From: VRUE01 sp963753245
Lineage (GTDB): Bacteria > Actinomycetota > Thermoleophilia > Solirubrobacterales > 70-9
Direction: 5' to 3'
Assembly: GCA_963753245.1 (NCBI GenBank)
Contig: CAVWBK010000002.1
Location: 248,001-312,000 of the forward strand
DNA length: 64,000 nucleotides
The notes beneath the pieces are model-generated. The model searched no databases, was not told where the DNA came from, and saw nothing but the letters and a program-made list of their open reading frames with translations. Positions 16,519 to 25,319 of the stretch are shown in pieces. The position numbers were made by a program, and so were the translations under genes. Every line of letters starts with the position of its first letter. Position 1 is the stretch's first letter.

Positions 16519-17598
16519 ATGGAATCCACTTACCTTGCGGTGATCAAGGTCGTCGGGGCTGGCGGCGGCGGCACCAATGCCGTCAGTCGGATGATCGACG
16601 CGGGCATTCGCGGCGTCGAGTTTGTCGCCGTCAACACCGACGCCCAGGCGCTCCAGGCCTGTGACGCCGACATCAAGCTCTCGATCGGTCAGGAGCTGAC
16701 CCGCGGGCTCGGCGCCGGCGGCAATCCCGAGGTCGGCGCCGGCGCGGCCGCCGAGAGCCGCGATGAGATCAAGGAGGCGCTGAAGGGCGCCGACATGGTT
16801 TTCGTCACCGCCGGTGAGGGCGGCGGAACCGGGACCGGCTCGGCTCCGGTGATCGCCGAGATCGCCAAGGAAGAGATCGGTGCGTTGACCGTCGGCGCGG
16901 TGACCAAGCCGTTTGAGTTCGAGGGCAAGCGGCGGATGCAGCAGGCACTCGAGGGGATCGAGAAACTGCGCAACAACGTCGACACCCTGATCATCGTCCC
17001 CAACGAGAAGTTGCTGCAGGCGGTCGAGCGCCGCACCAGCGTGCTGGAGGCCTTCCGTCAGGCCGATGACATTCTGCGCCAGGGTGTGCAGGGAATCACC
17101 GACCTGATCACGATCCCGGGTCTGATCAATCTCGACTTCGCCGACGTGCGCACGATCATGCGCGATGCCGGTTCGGCCCTGATGGGGGTCGGCACCGCCT
17201 CGGGGGAGTCGCGTGCCCTTGACGCCGCCAAGGCGGCGATCACCTCACCCTTGATCGAGGAGTCGATCAAAGGCGCCACCGGGATGCTGCTCAACATCAC
17301 CGGCCCCGAGGACCTCGGCCTCTTTGAGGTAAACGAGGCGGCGCAGCTGGTCCAGGCCGAGGCCGATGACAACGCCAACATCATCTTCGGTTCGGTCGTC
17401 GACCAGTCGATGCGCGATGAGATCCGGGTCACCGTGATCGCCACCGGCTTTGAGGGCTTCGAGCTCCTCGCCCGCTCACCACAGCGGGTGCGGCGCCGCT
17501 ATGAGAGCCGACCGCGGGTCTCCGCCGATGACACCGACATCCGCAAACTGCGGGTCTCCGATGACGACATCGACGTCCCGCCCTTCCTCAAGGGTTGA
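16519..17598 (+). CDS. ftsZ: Cell division GTPase FtsZ
   Basis: Tubulin-like GTPase that assembles the division ring. The nucleotide site GAGGGGTNAVSRM lies near residues 13-25, the tubulin signature GGGTGTG near 101-107 and the T7 synergy loop NLDFADVR near 204-211. The C-terminal linker is short and Arg/Asp-rich, ending in DDIDVPPFLKG, the conserved tail that binds partners such as SepF or FtsA. At 359 residues it is compact. ATG 16519 is preceded by GGAGA. Neither ftsA nor sepF adjoins it. Confidence 0.97.
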   Translation: MESTYLAVIKVVGAGGGGTNAVSRMIDAGIRGVEFVAVNTDAQALQACDADIKLSIGQELTRGLGAGGNPEVGAGAAAESRDEIKEALKGADMVFVTAGEGGGTGTGSAPVIAEIAKEEIGALTVGAVTKPFEFEGKRRMQQALEGIEKLRNNVDTLIIVPNEKLLQAVERRTSVLEAFRQADDILRQGVQGITDLITIPGLINLDFADVRTIMRDAGSALMGVGTASGESRALDAAKAAITSPLIEESIKGATGMLLNITGPEDLGLFEVNEAAQLVQAEADDNANIIFGSVVDQSMRDEIRVTVIATGFEGFELLARSPQRVRRRYESRPRVSADDTDIRKLRVSDDDIDVPPFLKG

Positions 17599-17653
17599 GC
17601 TGGGGCCCAGGCTCGAGCTGGCCGATCTCGACTAGCCGCAGCTCGGGAAGCGT

Positions 17654-18347
17654 TTGAGCTCGCCCCAGGTGGGCCAGGCGATCGGATCCGAGCTCGTCTT
17701 CGCGGTCGGTATCGCGCTCAGTCCGATCCCGATCATCGGCGTGGTCGTGATCTTGGGCACGCCGCGGGCGCGCCACAACGGACCGGCGTTCCTCGCCGGT
17801 TGGATCGCCGGCCTGGCGATCGCCGGCGCAGCCGTCTTGGTGCTCGCCGGCGGCGCAGCGCTATCCGAAGCGGGCCAGCCCGCCACCTGGGTCAACCTCC
17901 TCAAGCTCGCCCTGGGAATGGCGCTGTTGGCGGTCGCGCTCAGGCAATGGCAGGGCCGACCCCGCCCCGGCGAGGCTGCCAGGCTGCCGGGCTGGATCGG
18001 CTCGGTGGACCATTTCACCGCCGCCCGGGCGGGCGCGCTGGGACTGGCCCTTTCCGCTCTCAACCCGAAGAACCTTGGTGCTGATCATCGCCGCTGCGAC
18101 CGGGATCGCTCAGGCCGGCGGTTCCGCGGGCCAGCAGGCCCTGGCCCTGCTCGTCTTCGTCGCGATCGGGGCGCTCGGTGCGGCGCTGCCCGTGCTTGCC
18201 TACCTGCTCGCAGCAGAGGGCTCGCGCCAGGCGCTTGACGCGATCAGGCTCTGGATGGCGAGAAACAACGAGGCGATCATGGCCGTCCTCTGCCTCCTGA
18301 TCGCAGCCAAATTGATCGGCGATGCGATCAGCGGCTTCAGCGCCTAG
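17654..18347 (+). pseudogene. GAP-family (sulfolipid-1-addressing-like) membrane protein, frameshifted
   Basis: Two consecutive reading frames together make one membrane protein of about 230 residues with some six hydrophobic segments. The first frame (TTG 17654, preceded by GGGAAG) reads through GIALSPIPIIGVVVILGTPRAR to ALNPKNL. At 18077 the frame must shift by one base to continue as VLIIAAATGIAQAGG to the stop at 18347. LNPKN(L) followed by a hydrophobic stretch is typical of GAP/Sap-family membrane proteins, so the break falls at a conserved point. One extra G in the CTTGGTG stretch explains it. Sequencing error and recent inactivation are both possible. It lies 55 bases after ftsZ. Confidence 0.7.
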
Positions 18348-18356
18348 CCGGTTCAC

Positions 18357-18362
18357 TAGATT
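18357..18362 (+). promoter_or_regulatory. Candidate -10 box for leaderless gcvT
   Basis: TAGATT lies 6 bases before the gcvT GTG (18369). With only 21 bases between genes there is no room for a glycine riboswitch. Confidence 0.5.
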
Positions 18363-18368
18363 GGAGCG

Positions 18369-19448
18369 GTGAGCACGGACACCGCCCGGAAACGGACTGC
18401 ACTCTATGAGCGCCACCTAGAGCTCGGGGCCAGGATCATCGATTTTGCCGGTTGGCAGATGCCGGTCAGCTATGAGGGGATCCGCGAGGAGCACATGGCG
18501 GTCCGCACCCATGCTGGGATGTTCGACGTCTCCCACATGGGAGAGATCGAGGTCGAGGGGCCGGGGGCGCTCGGCTTCCTGCAGCGGGTGCTCTCCAACG
18601 ACGTCGCCAAGATCGCGATCGGCGCCGCCCAGTATTCCTGCCTGTGCGCCGAGGACGGCGGGGTGCTCGATGACCTCTTCGCCTACCGGCTCGGCGGCGA
18701 TCGCTACCTGCTGGTCACAAACTCCGCCAATCACGAGGCCGACCTCGCCTGGCTCGGGCGCTGGAGCCGCGAACACGACGTCGCGGTCCGTGATGTCGCC
18801 GAGCGCTACGCGATGCTCGCCGTGCAGGGTCCGCACGCTCGCGCGACCCTCGCCGCGACCCTCGCCGTCGAGCTAGCGCCGCGAATGCGGGTCGCGGCGC
18901 TCAGGATCGGCGATCGCCCGGCCCTGGCTTGCGGCACCGGTTACACCGGAGAGGACGGGGTCGAGCTGCTGATCGATCCCGAGGTCGCGCCCCCGATCTG
19001 GGCCGAGCTGCTCGATGCCGGCGTCGTCCCCTGCGGGCTGGGCGCGCGCGACACACTGCGCCTCGAGGCCTGCTTTCCCCTGCACGGCCAGGACCTGAGC
19101 CCGGAGCGAAACCCGATTGAAGCCGGCCTCGGCTGGTGCTGCGCAGAGCAGACCGGCTTCATCGGCTCCGAGGCGATCGCTCGCATTCGCGCCGAGGGCC
19201 CCCCCGAGAAGCTTGCCCCCTTCAAGATCGAGGGCGACGGCATCGCGCGCCAGGGTAATCCGGTGCTCGCCGCTGGCGAGCCGGCGGGCATCGTCACCTC
19301 GGGGAGCTTCTCGCCCTCGCTTGAGATCGGGATCGGGATGGCCTACCTGCGGCCCGAGCTTGCCGAGCCCGGTAGTGAGGTCGAGATCGACGTGCGCGGC
19401 AAGCGCCGCCCAGCCCGGATAGCGTCCAAGCCCCTCTACGGAACCTGA
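18369..19448 (+). CDS. gcvT: Glycine cleavage system T protein (aminomethyltransferase)
   Basis: Takes the aminomethyl group from lipoylated H protein, releases ammonia and transfers a methylene group to tetrahydrofolate. Family motifs are DFAGWQMPVSYEGIREEH, FDVSHMGEIEVEG, ACGTGYTGEDGVEL and GLGARDTLRLEACFPLHGQDL; the folate-facing aspartate lies in GARDTLRLE. It is 359 residues, normal in length. The GTG start has a TAGATT box six bases upstream and no ribosome binding site. It heads gcvT-gcvH-gcvPA-gcvPB. Confidence 0.96.
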   Translation: MSTDTARKRTALYERHLELGARIIDFAGWQMPVSYEGIREEHMAVRTHAGMFDVSHMGEIEVEGPGALGFLQRVLSNDVAKIAIGAAQYSCLCAEDGGVLDDLFAYRLGGDRYLLVTNSANHEADLAWLGRWSREHDVAVRDVAERYAMLAVQGPHARATLAATLAVELAPRMRVAALRIGDRPALACGTGYTGEDGVELLIDPEVAPPIWAELLDAGVVPCGLGARDTLRLEACFPLHGQDLSPERNPIEAGLGWCCAEQTGFIGSEAIARIRAEGPPEKLAPFKIEGDGIARQGNPVLAAGEPAGIVTSGSFSPSLEIGIGMAYLRPELAEPGSEVEIDVRGKRRPARIASKPLYGT

Positions 19449-19463
19449 GAAAGGGAGATCAAG

Positions 19464-19859
19464 TTGGCTGAGGCAACCTATCCCGATGACCTTCGCTACC
19501 ACGACCAGCACGACTGGGTGCGGCTCGACGGCGATCAGCACGCCGTCTTCGGGATCACCTGGTATGCGCAGGACAGCCTCGGCGAGGTGGTCTTCTATGA
19601 CCCCCCCGAGCTCGGCGCCACGGTCGATAAAGACGCCTCCTACGCCGAGGTCGAGTCGGTCAAGGCGGTCTCTGATGTGATCGCGCCGATGTCGGGCGAG
19701 GTGGTCGCGGTCAACGAGGCGCTCGGCGACGCGCCGGAGCGAATCAATCAGGACCCCTACGGCGAGGGCTGGCTGATCAAGGTCCGCCTCACGGCTCCCG
19801 GAGAGGCGGAGGGCCTGCTCGACGCCGACCAATACCGCAAGCTGCTGGAGAAGGGCTAG
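19464..19859 (+). CDS. gcvH: Glycine cleavage system H protein
   Basis: Lipoyl carrier that shuttles the aminomethyl intermediate among the P, T and L proteins. The lipoylated lysine is in VESVKAVSD, near residue 67. HDWVRLDGD at the N-terminus and the LINQDPYGEGW-like INQDPYGEGWLIKV block near the end are typical. It is 131 residues. The start is TTG 19464, supported by GGGAG (19453-19457) about 6 bases upstream. All its glutamate codons are GAG. Confidence 0.96.
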   Translation: MAEATYPDDLRYHDQHDWVRLDGDQHAVFGITWYAQDSLGEVVFYDPPELGATVDKDASYAEVESVKAVSDVIAPMSGEVVAVNEALGDAPERINQDPYGEGWLIKVRLTAPGEAEGLLDADQYRKLLEKG

Positions 19860-19882
19860 GAGAGCCCCGCCCGCGGCTTCCG

Positions 19883-19888
19883 TAGCCT
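19883..19888 (+). promoter_or_regulatory. Candidate -10 box for leaderless gcvPA
   Basis: TAGCCT lies 7 bases before the gcvPA GTG (19896). No Shine-Dalgarno sequence is present. It could be an internal promoter in the gcv cluster. Confidence 0.45.
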
Positions 19889-19895
19889 TCTTCGG

Positions 19896-21299
19896 GTGAC
19901 GCGCTACACCTCAGCCACCGAGTCCGATCGCGCCGAGATGCTCGCCGCGATCGGCATCGAGTCCGTCGCCGAGCTCTTCGAGCAGGTTCCCGAGCCGCTG
20001 CGTCTGGGCCGGCCACTCGATCTGCCCGACGGGCTCAGCGAGGCCGAGGTCTATGAGCGCCTCGCGGCGCTCGCCGCGCGTAACGCCGACGCCGAAGAGC
20101 AGGTCTGCTTCATCGGCGCCGGGATGTATGACCACTACGTGCCGGCGATCGTCGATGCGATCACCCAGCGCTCGGAGTTCCTCACCCCCTACACCCCCTA
20201 TCAGCCCGAGATCTCCCAGGGTGGTCTGCAGGCGATGTTCGAGTTCCAGACCGCGATGTCGGAGCTGACCGGGCTGCCGGTCTCAAACGCCGGCCTCTAT
20301 GAGGGCCCCTCCTCGATCGCCTCGGCGGGTTACCTGGCGATCGGCGCGACCGGGCGCCGGCGCTTCGTCGTCTCGCGGGGACTGCACCCGCACAGCCGCG
20401 AGACGCTCGCCACCTACTCGGTCGGCTTCGGCGCCGAGGTCGTCGAGGTCGGTCTCAAGGACGGCCTCACCGAGGCCGCGGCGCTGGCCGCCGCCGTCGA
20501 CGCTGAGACCGCGGCGGTCTTCCTGCAGAGCCCCAACTTTCTCGGCGCGATCGAGGACGTCGAGGCGCTCGCCCGAGCGGCCAAGGAGCAGGGTGCGCTG
20601 GTGGTGATCGCCGCCGACCCGATGACGCTCGGCATCCTCAAACCACCCGGTGAGTGCGGCGCCGATGTCGCCCTCGGCGAGGGCCAGCCGCTCGGCAACC
20701 GGCTTGACTTTGGCGGCCCATCGTTTGGCTTCTTCTGCGCCACCCAGGAGCTGATCCGGCGCATGCCGGGGCGGATCGCCGGCGAGACCGACGACGTCGA
20801 CGGGCGCCGCGGCTTCGTCCTCGCCCTGCAGACCCGCGAGCAGCACATTCGTCGCGAGAAAGCGACCCACAACATCTGCACCGCGCAGGCGCTGAACGCG
20901 CTGGCGGCGACGATCCACCTGGCCTGGCTCGGGCGCGAGGGTTTCCGCGAGCTGGGCGAGCTGCTCGCCCGCCGCAGCGCCTACGCCCGTGGGCGCCTCG
21001 CGGCAGTCGATGGCGTCGAGCTGCTCCACGAGGCGCCGGTGGTGCGCGAGTTCGGCCTCCGCCTCGAGGCCCCTGTGGAGCGGGTGCTGGGGCGCTGCGC
21101 CGAGCAGGGGATCGCCGCCGGCTACCCGCTCGGGCGCGACTATCCCGAGCATCGGGACGGGTTGCTGGTCGCGATCACCGAGCGTCGCACGCGCGCCCAG
21201 ATCGACGACCTGGCCGCGGCCCTCGGCGCCGCGATCGAGGCCGAGCGTGGCGAGCTCCTCGCAGGCCCCGCCCAGGGCGCCCGGCAGGGGGGGCGCTGA
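19896..21299 (+). CDS. gcvPA: Glycine dehydrogenase (decarboxylating) subunit 1
   Basis: N-terminal half of the split P protein, which decarboxylates glycine with PLP and loads the aminomethyl group onto GcvH. Matching motifs include FIGAGMYDHYVPAIVDAI, FLTPYTPYQPEISQGGLQAMFEFQT and GRIAGETDDVDGRRGFVL. PLP is bound by the partner subunit. It is 467 residues long. The last stop base is the first base of gcvPB (TGATG), so the subunits are coupled and probably made in equal amounts. Confidence 0.96.
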   Translation: MTRYTSATESDRAEMLAAIGIESVAELFEQVPEPLRLGRPLDLPDGLSEAEVYERLAALAARNADAEEQVCFIGAGMYDHYVPAIVDAITQRSEFLTPYTPYQPEISQGGLQAMFEFQTAMSELTGLPVSNAGLYEGPSSIASAGYLAIGATGRRRFVVSRGLHPHSRETLATYSVGFGAEVVEVGLKDGLTEAAALAAAVDAETAAVFLQSPNFLGAIEDVEALARAAKEQGALVVIAADPMTLGILKPPGECGADVALGEGQPLGNRLDFGGPSFGFFCATQELIRRMPGRIAGETDDVDGRRGFVLALQTREQHIRREKATHNICTAQALNALAATIHLAWLGREGFRELGELLARRSAYARGRLAAVDGVELLHEAPVVREFGLRLEAPVERVLGRCAEQGIAAGYPLGRDYPEHRDGLLVAITERRTRAQIDDLAAALGAAIEAERGELLAGPAQGARQGGR

Positions 21300-22810
21300 T
21301 GGCAGCCGAGTTGCCGCTGCAGCGCGAACGCGCGCAGACGATCTTTGAGAAGTCAAAGCCGGGGCGCCGCGCCGCGGTCCTGCCCGCCGCGGAAGTCCCC
21401 GAGCCTGCGCTCCGCGAGCTGATCCCCGAGCGACTGCTGCGCTCCCAGCCGGCCCGCCTGCCGGAGGTCTCCGAGCCGGAGATCGTCCGCCACTACAACC
21501 GTCTCTCGCGCCGTAACTTCGATCTGGACACCGGCTTTTACCCGCTCGGCTCCTGCACGATGAAGCACAACCCGCGCCTCAATGAGCGGGTCGCCGCGCT
21601 GGCCGGCCACGCCCGCCTGCACCCGGCTCAGGATCCCGCCCAGGCCCAGGGCGCCCTCGAGCTGATGTGGCTCCTGCAGCGCTCACTGGCGGAGATCTGC
21701 GGCCTGCCCCACGTCAGCCTGCAGCCCTCTGCCGGCTCCCACGGCGAGCTCGCCGGGCTGCTTTTGACCCGCGCCTTTCACGCCGAGCGCGGTGAAGCGC
21801 GGACCAAGGTTCTGGCTCCCGACACCTCACACGGGACCAATCCGGCGACGGTGACGATGGCGGGCTTTGAGGTGGTCAAGGTGGCGACCAACGAGCAGGG
21901 CGGGGTCGAGATGGAGGACCTGCGCGCCAAGATCGACACGGACGTCGCTTGCCTGATGCTGACCAACCCGAACACGCTCGGTCTCTTTGACGAGAACATC
22001 GCCGCGATCGCCTCACTGATCCACGAGGCCGGTGGCACCCTCTACTACGACGGCGCCAACCTCAACGCGGTCATGGGCCACTCGCGGCCCGGGGACATGG
22101 GCTTCGACATCGTCCACGTGAACCTCCACAAGTCCTTCAGCCAGCCGCACGGCGGCGGCGGCCCAGGGGCGGGTCCGATCGCCGTCTCCGAGCGAATCGA
22201 GCCCTTCCTGCCGCGACCGCAGGTGGTCAAGCGGGAGAGCGAAAACGGCGGCGCGCCGCGCTTTGAACTCGACCTCGAGCGGCCCAAGTCGATCGGCCGG
22301 CTGCGTGGCTTCCAGGGCAACTTCGGGGTTTTCGTGCGCTCCTACGCCTACATCCTCAGCCTCGGTGCCGACGGGCTCGCCGAGGCCTCCGAGACCGCGG
22401 TTCTGAATGCCAACTACCTGAAGGCGCGCCTCGCCGAGGGCCGCGCCGGGGAACGGTTGCCGATCGCCTTCGACCGTCACTGCATGCACGAGTTCGTCCT
22501 CTCCGGCAAGCCGATGAAGCGCGAGCTGGGGGTTGCCACGCTTGACCTCGCAAAGCGGCTGCTCGACTTCGGTTTCCACCCGCCGACCGTCTACTTCCCG
22601 CTGCTGGTCGAGGAGGCGCTGATGGTCGAGCCCACCGAGACCGAGACCAAGGAGAGCCTCGACGCCTTCGCCGCGGCCGTGCAGGAGATTCTCGCCGAGG
22701 CCGAGGCCGACCCCGAGAAGGCCCGCCAGGCTCCCTACGAGACACCTGTGCGGCGCCTCGATGAGGTCAAGGCGACCCGCAGGCCCGTGGTCCGCCAGCC
22801 GCTGAGCTGA
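21299..22810 (+). CDS. gcvPB: Glycine dehydrogenase (decarboxylating) subunit 2
   Basis: PLP-binding half of the split P protein. The PLP lysine is in HVNLHKSFSQPHGGGGPG. SCTMKHNPRLNE, DTSHGTNPATV and GFQGNFGVFVRSYAYI are typical. It is 503 residues. The split form of P protein occurs in many Gram-positive and thermophilic bacteria. Here it overlaps both gcvPA upstream and an acetyltransferase downstream by one base each. No L-protein gene is present in the window. Confidence 0.96.
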   Translation: MAAELPLQRERAQTIFEKSKPGRRAAVLPAAEVPEPALRELIPERLLRSQPARLPEVSEPEIVRHYNRLSRRNFDLDTGFYPLGSCTMKHNPRLNERVAALAGHARLHPAQDPAQAQGALELMWLLQRSLAEICGLPHVSLQPSAGSHGELAGLLLTRAFHAERGEARTKVLAPDTSHGTNPATVTMAGFEVVKVATNEQGGVEMEDLRAKIDTDVACLMLTNPNTLGLFDENIAAIASLIHEAGGTLYYDGANLNAVMGHSRPGDMGFDIVHVNLHKSFSQPHGGGGPGAGPIAVSERIEPFLPRPQVVKRESENGGAPRFELDLERPKSIGRLRGFQGNFGVFVRSYAYILSLGADGLAEASETAVLNANYLKARLAEGRAGERLPIAFDRHCMHEFVLSGKPMKRELGVATLDLAKRLLDFGFHPPTVYFPLLVEEALMVEPTETETKESLDAFAAAVQEILAEAEADPEKARQAPYETPVRRLDEVKATRRPVVRQPLS

Positions 22811-23427
22811 TGCCCGACGGCGCCCCCCCGGCTGGGATCGAGGCCCGCGTGGCGCGGCCTGAGGACGCCGATGCGGTGGCCGAGACACTGGCGCTCGCCT
22901 TCTTAGAGGACCCGGTCTGGGGCTGGGCCTTTGCCGAGCCCGAGGAGAGGCTGGCTCAGCAGCGCGCGCACTGGCGGATGCTGCTCGATTCCTCGCTCGC
23001 CGACGGTTGCACCTGGGTCACCGAGGACCGCGGCGCGGCGGCGGTCTGGGTCGCCCCCGAGGGGCAGGAGCTGAGCCCGGAGGCCGAGGCCCAGCTCGAG
23101 CCCTTCCTTCGAGGTCTGATGGGAGCGGGTGCGGAGCGGGTCCTCGACTCGATGTCGCGCTTTGACGCCGCCCACCCCGACCGGCCCCCGCACTACTACC
23201 TGAGCCTGCTCGGGACCCACCCCGACCATCGCGGCCGCGGCCAGGGTATGGGCCTGCTGGCCCATACCCTGGCCCTGATCGACGCCGAGGCGATGCCCGC
23301 CTTCCTTGAGTCCTCCAACCCGATCAACGATGTCCGCTACGAACGGCTCGGCTTCCGGCCGATCGGAAGCTTCGAGCTCGGCGAAGACGGGCCCGAGGTG
23401 ACCCAGATGTGGCGCGAGCCGCGCTGA
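22810..23427 (+). CDS. GNAT family N-acetyltransferase
   Basis: A 205-residue member of the GNAT fold, which transfers an acetyl group from acetyl-CoA to an unknown acceptor. The acetyl-CoA loop is HPDHRGRGQGMGLLAHTL in the second half, followed by the usual strand (AFLESSNPINDVRYERLGF). It is coupled to gcvPB by a one-base overlap, but a link with glycine metabolism is not evident. The acetyl-CoA loop is encoded by a perfect 16-bp inverted repeat (23239-23274). Confidence 0.85.
   Translation: MPDGAPPAGIEARVARPEDADAVAETLALAFLEDPVWGWAFAEPEERLAQQRAHWRMLLDSSLADGCTWVTEDRGAAAVWVAPEGQELSPEAEAQLEPFLRGLMGAGAERVLDSMSRFDAAHPDRPPHYYLSLLGTHPDHRGRGQGMGLLAHTLALIDAEAMPAFLESSNPINDVRYERLGFRPIGSFELGEDGPEVTQMWREPR
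23239..23274 (+). repeat. Perfect 16-bp inverted repeat inside the GNAT gene
   Basis: Arms at 23239-23254 and 23259-23274 are exact reverse complements, separated by the tetranucleotide TGCT. The RNA would fold into a very stable hairpin. It lies within coding sequence, over the acetyl-CoA-binding loop. Confidence 0.9.
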
Positions 23428-23445
23428 GGTACCCGCCGCGCTGCG

Positions 23446-24360
23446 CTAGAGCTCGGGCAGTGTCTGCTGCAGCTCGAGCACCGGGGCGAAGAGGTCGCCA
23501 TGCTCCTCGATCCGCCCGAGCACATCGGAGGTCTCAAAGACGAGCTCGGCAGCGTTGCCGCTTCTGATCGTGCTCTCGACCTCCTCCCAGGCGATCGGGG
23601 TCGAGACCGTGGGCCGCTCACGGGCTCGCAGCGAGTAGACGGCGACCGTCGTTTTGCTGCGGTGGTTCTGGGACCAGTCGACCATCACCTTGCCCTCGCG
23701 TTCGACCTTTTTCATTTTCGAGACGACCTCGTCAGGAGTCTGCTTCTCGAGCAGCTGGGCAATCGCTTTGGCCAGCGGTTTGGTCTGCTCGTAGGAGGTC
23801 TTGATGTTGAGCGGGATGTAGACCTGCAGTCCCTTGGAGCCCGAGGTCTTGGGGAAGCTCTGCAGGCCGAAGTGGGCGAACAGCTCGCGCAGGCGCACGG
23901 CGACGCGACAGCACTCGACGATATCCGCCGGCGGTCCGGGGTCGAGGTCAAAGGCGAGTACCGTCGGCCTGGTCGGCGCACGCGAGAGCGAGAGCGATGG
24001 GTGCAGCTCAAGCGCGGCCAGTTGCGCCATCCAGATCAGGGTCGGCAGGCTGTCGCAGACGCAGAAGTCGATCCTGCCGGCGTTGGGCCCGGCGGTCACG
24101 GCCGCCGTCTTCACCCACTTCGGCCGGTGTTTTGGGCAGCGCTTCTCAAAGAAGGCCGAGTCGAGGTCATCGACGCCTTCGGGAAAGCGGCGCAGGGTGA
24201 CGGCGCGGCCGTTTAGGTGGGGGACCATGGTTGGCCCGACCTTGGCGTAGTAGTCGACGACCTCGCCCTTGGTGAACCCGGCCTTCGGGTAGAGGACCTT
24301 GTCGAGGTTGGTGAGCTTTAGCTCGCGCCCCTCGACCTCGACCTGGCGGTCAGTGCCCAC
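23446..24360 (-). CDS. LigD-type polymerase/primase domain protein (NHEJ)
   Basis: A stand-alone PolDom protein of 304 residues. In bacterial non-homologous end joining this archaeo-eukaryotic primase fold fills gaps at Ku-bound ends, often with ribonucleotides. The catalytic acidic motif FDLDPG lies near 137-142, the nucleotide-binding block KTSGSKGLQVYIPL near 171-184, and the third acidic residue is in VMVDWSQNHRSKTTVAVYS. No ligase or nuclease domain is fused. The start is GTG 24360. It lies 6 bases after the Ku gene on the same strand, clearly one operon. Confidence 0.93.
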   Translation of the reverse strand: MGTDRQVEVEGRELKLTNLDKVLYPKAGFTKGEVVDYYAKVGPTMVPHLNGRAVTLRRFPEGVDDLDSAFFEKRCPKHRPKWVKTAAVTAGPNAGRIDFCVCDSLPTLIWMAQLAALELHPSLSLSRAPTRPTVLAFDLDPGPPADIVECCRVAVRLRELFAHFGLQSFPKTSGSKGLQVYIPLNIKTSYEQTKPLAKAIAQLLEKQTPDEVVSKMKKVEREGKVMVDWSQNHRSKTTVAVYSLRARERPTVSTPIAWEEVESTIRSGNAAELVFETSDVLGRIEEHGDLFAPVLELQQTLPEL

Positions 24361-24366
24361 CGGCGG

Positions 24367-25260
24367 CTACTTCGAGGAGCTGGCTTTGGAGCGTTTTTTC
24401 GCTGCCGCTCTTTTCGGCGCCGCCTTTTTCGGTTTCTTGGCCTTTGCCGGCGCCTTCTTCGCCTTCGGGGCGTCCCTGCCTTTGACCGCAGCGATGCTTT
24501 GCTCGAGCGCCGCCATCAGGTCGGGCGACTTGGTCGCCTCGGGCTCAGAGGCCTCCGGGGTGAGGAGCTCCTTGCCTTCGGCCTTGCGTTCGATCAGGGC
24601 CATCAGTTCCTCGCGATACTCGTCGCGGTAGGCGCCCGGGTCGAAATCGCTGGTCAGCGAGTCGATCAGCTTCGCCGCCATCTCGACCTCTTTTTTCGCG
24701 AGCTTCGGTTTCTCGGTCGGCAGCACGTCCTCGAGCTCGCCCGGAGGGATGACCTCATCGGCGAAGCGCATCGTGGTCAGGGTGAGGACCGCGCCCTGGC
24801 TGCGCAGCGCCGCCAGGTGCTCCTTGTTGCGCAAGACGAAGCGCGCGATCGCGACCTTGCCGGAGCCCTCCATCGCGCTGGCGAGCAGCGAGTAGGCCTT
24901 CTCGGCGCCCTCAGCGGGGCCGAGGTAGTAGGGGCTGTCGAAGTAGATCGGATCGATCTCCTCGAGGCCGACGAAGTCCTGGACCTCGATCGCGCGGGTC
25001 TTCTTCGGCGCCAGCGAGGCGAACTCGTCCTTGCCGATCGGCACGTAGTTGCCGGAGGTGATCTCGAAGGCCTTGATGATCTTCTCGTAGGGGACCTCCT
25101 CGTCGGACCCTTCGGCGACCCGGCGGTGGCGGATGCGGGCCCCGTCGGACTCGCGGATCTCGCGCAGCGAGATGCTGCGGCGGGCCACCGCGCTGTAGAG
25201 CTTGACGGGCACGTTTAGGAGCCCGAAGCTGATCGAACCGCTCCAGATTGCTCTTGCCAT
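24367..25260 (-). CDS. ku: Ku protein (NHEJ)
   Basis: Homodimeric ring protein that binds double-strand DNA ends and recruits LigD components. It begins MARAIWSGSISFGLLNVPVKLYSA, the canonical bacterial Ku start, so I placed the start at ATG 25260; upstream in-frame sequence up to 25464 does not look coding. The core continues through FVGLEEIDPIYFDSPYYLGP. The last 45 residues or so form a Lys/Ala/Pro-rich tail; such tails in other bacterial Ku proteins bind DNA and affect threading. It is 297 residues long. Confidence 0.94.
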   Translation of the reverse strand: MARAIWSGSISFGLLNVPVKLYSAVARRSISLREIRESDGARIRHRRVAEGSDEEVPYEKIIKAFEITSGNYVPIGKDEFASLAPKKTRAIEVQDFVGLEEIDPIYFDSPYYLGPAEGAEKAYSLLASAMEGSGKVAIARFVLRNKEHLAALRSQGAVLTLTTMRFADEVIPPGELEDVLPTEKPKLAKKEVEMAAKLIDSLTSDFDPGAYRDEYREELMALIERKAEGKELLTPEASEPEATKSPDLMAALEQSIAAVKGRDAPKAKKAPAKAKKPKKAAPKRAAAKKRSKASSSK

Positions 25261-25319
25261 CAGCAGGTCACCTACCCCGATTGTTCCAGCCCCCACACCA
25301 GAGGTCCTGCCGGGAACGC

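Noticed and set aside
18060..18095. Programmed ribosomal frameshift in the GAP-family gene
   Set aside because: The CTTGGTG stretch is not a known slippery site and has no stop codon or stimulatory structure next to it; mutation or sequencing error is simpler.
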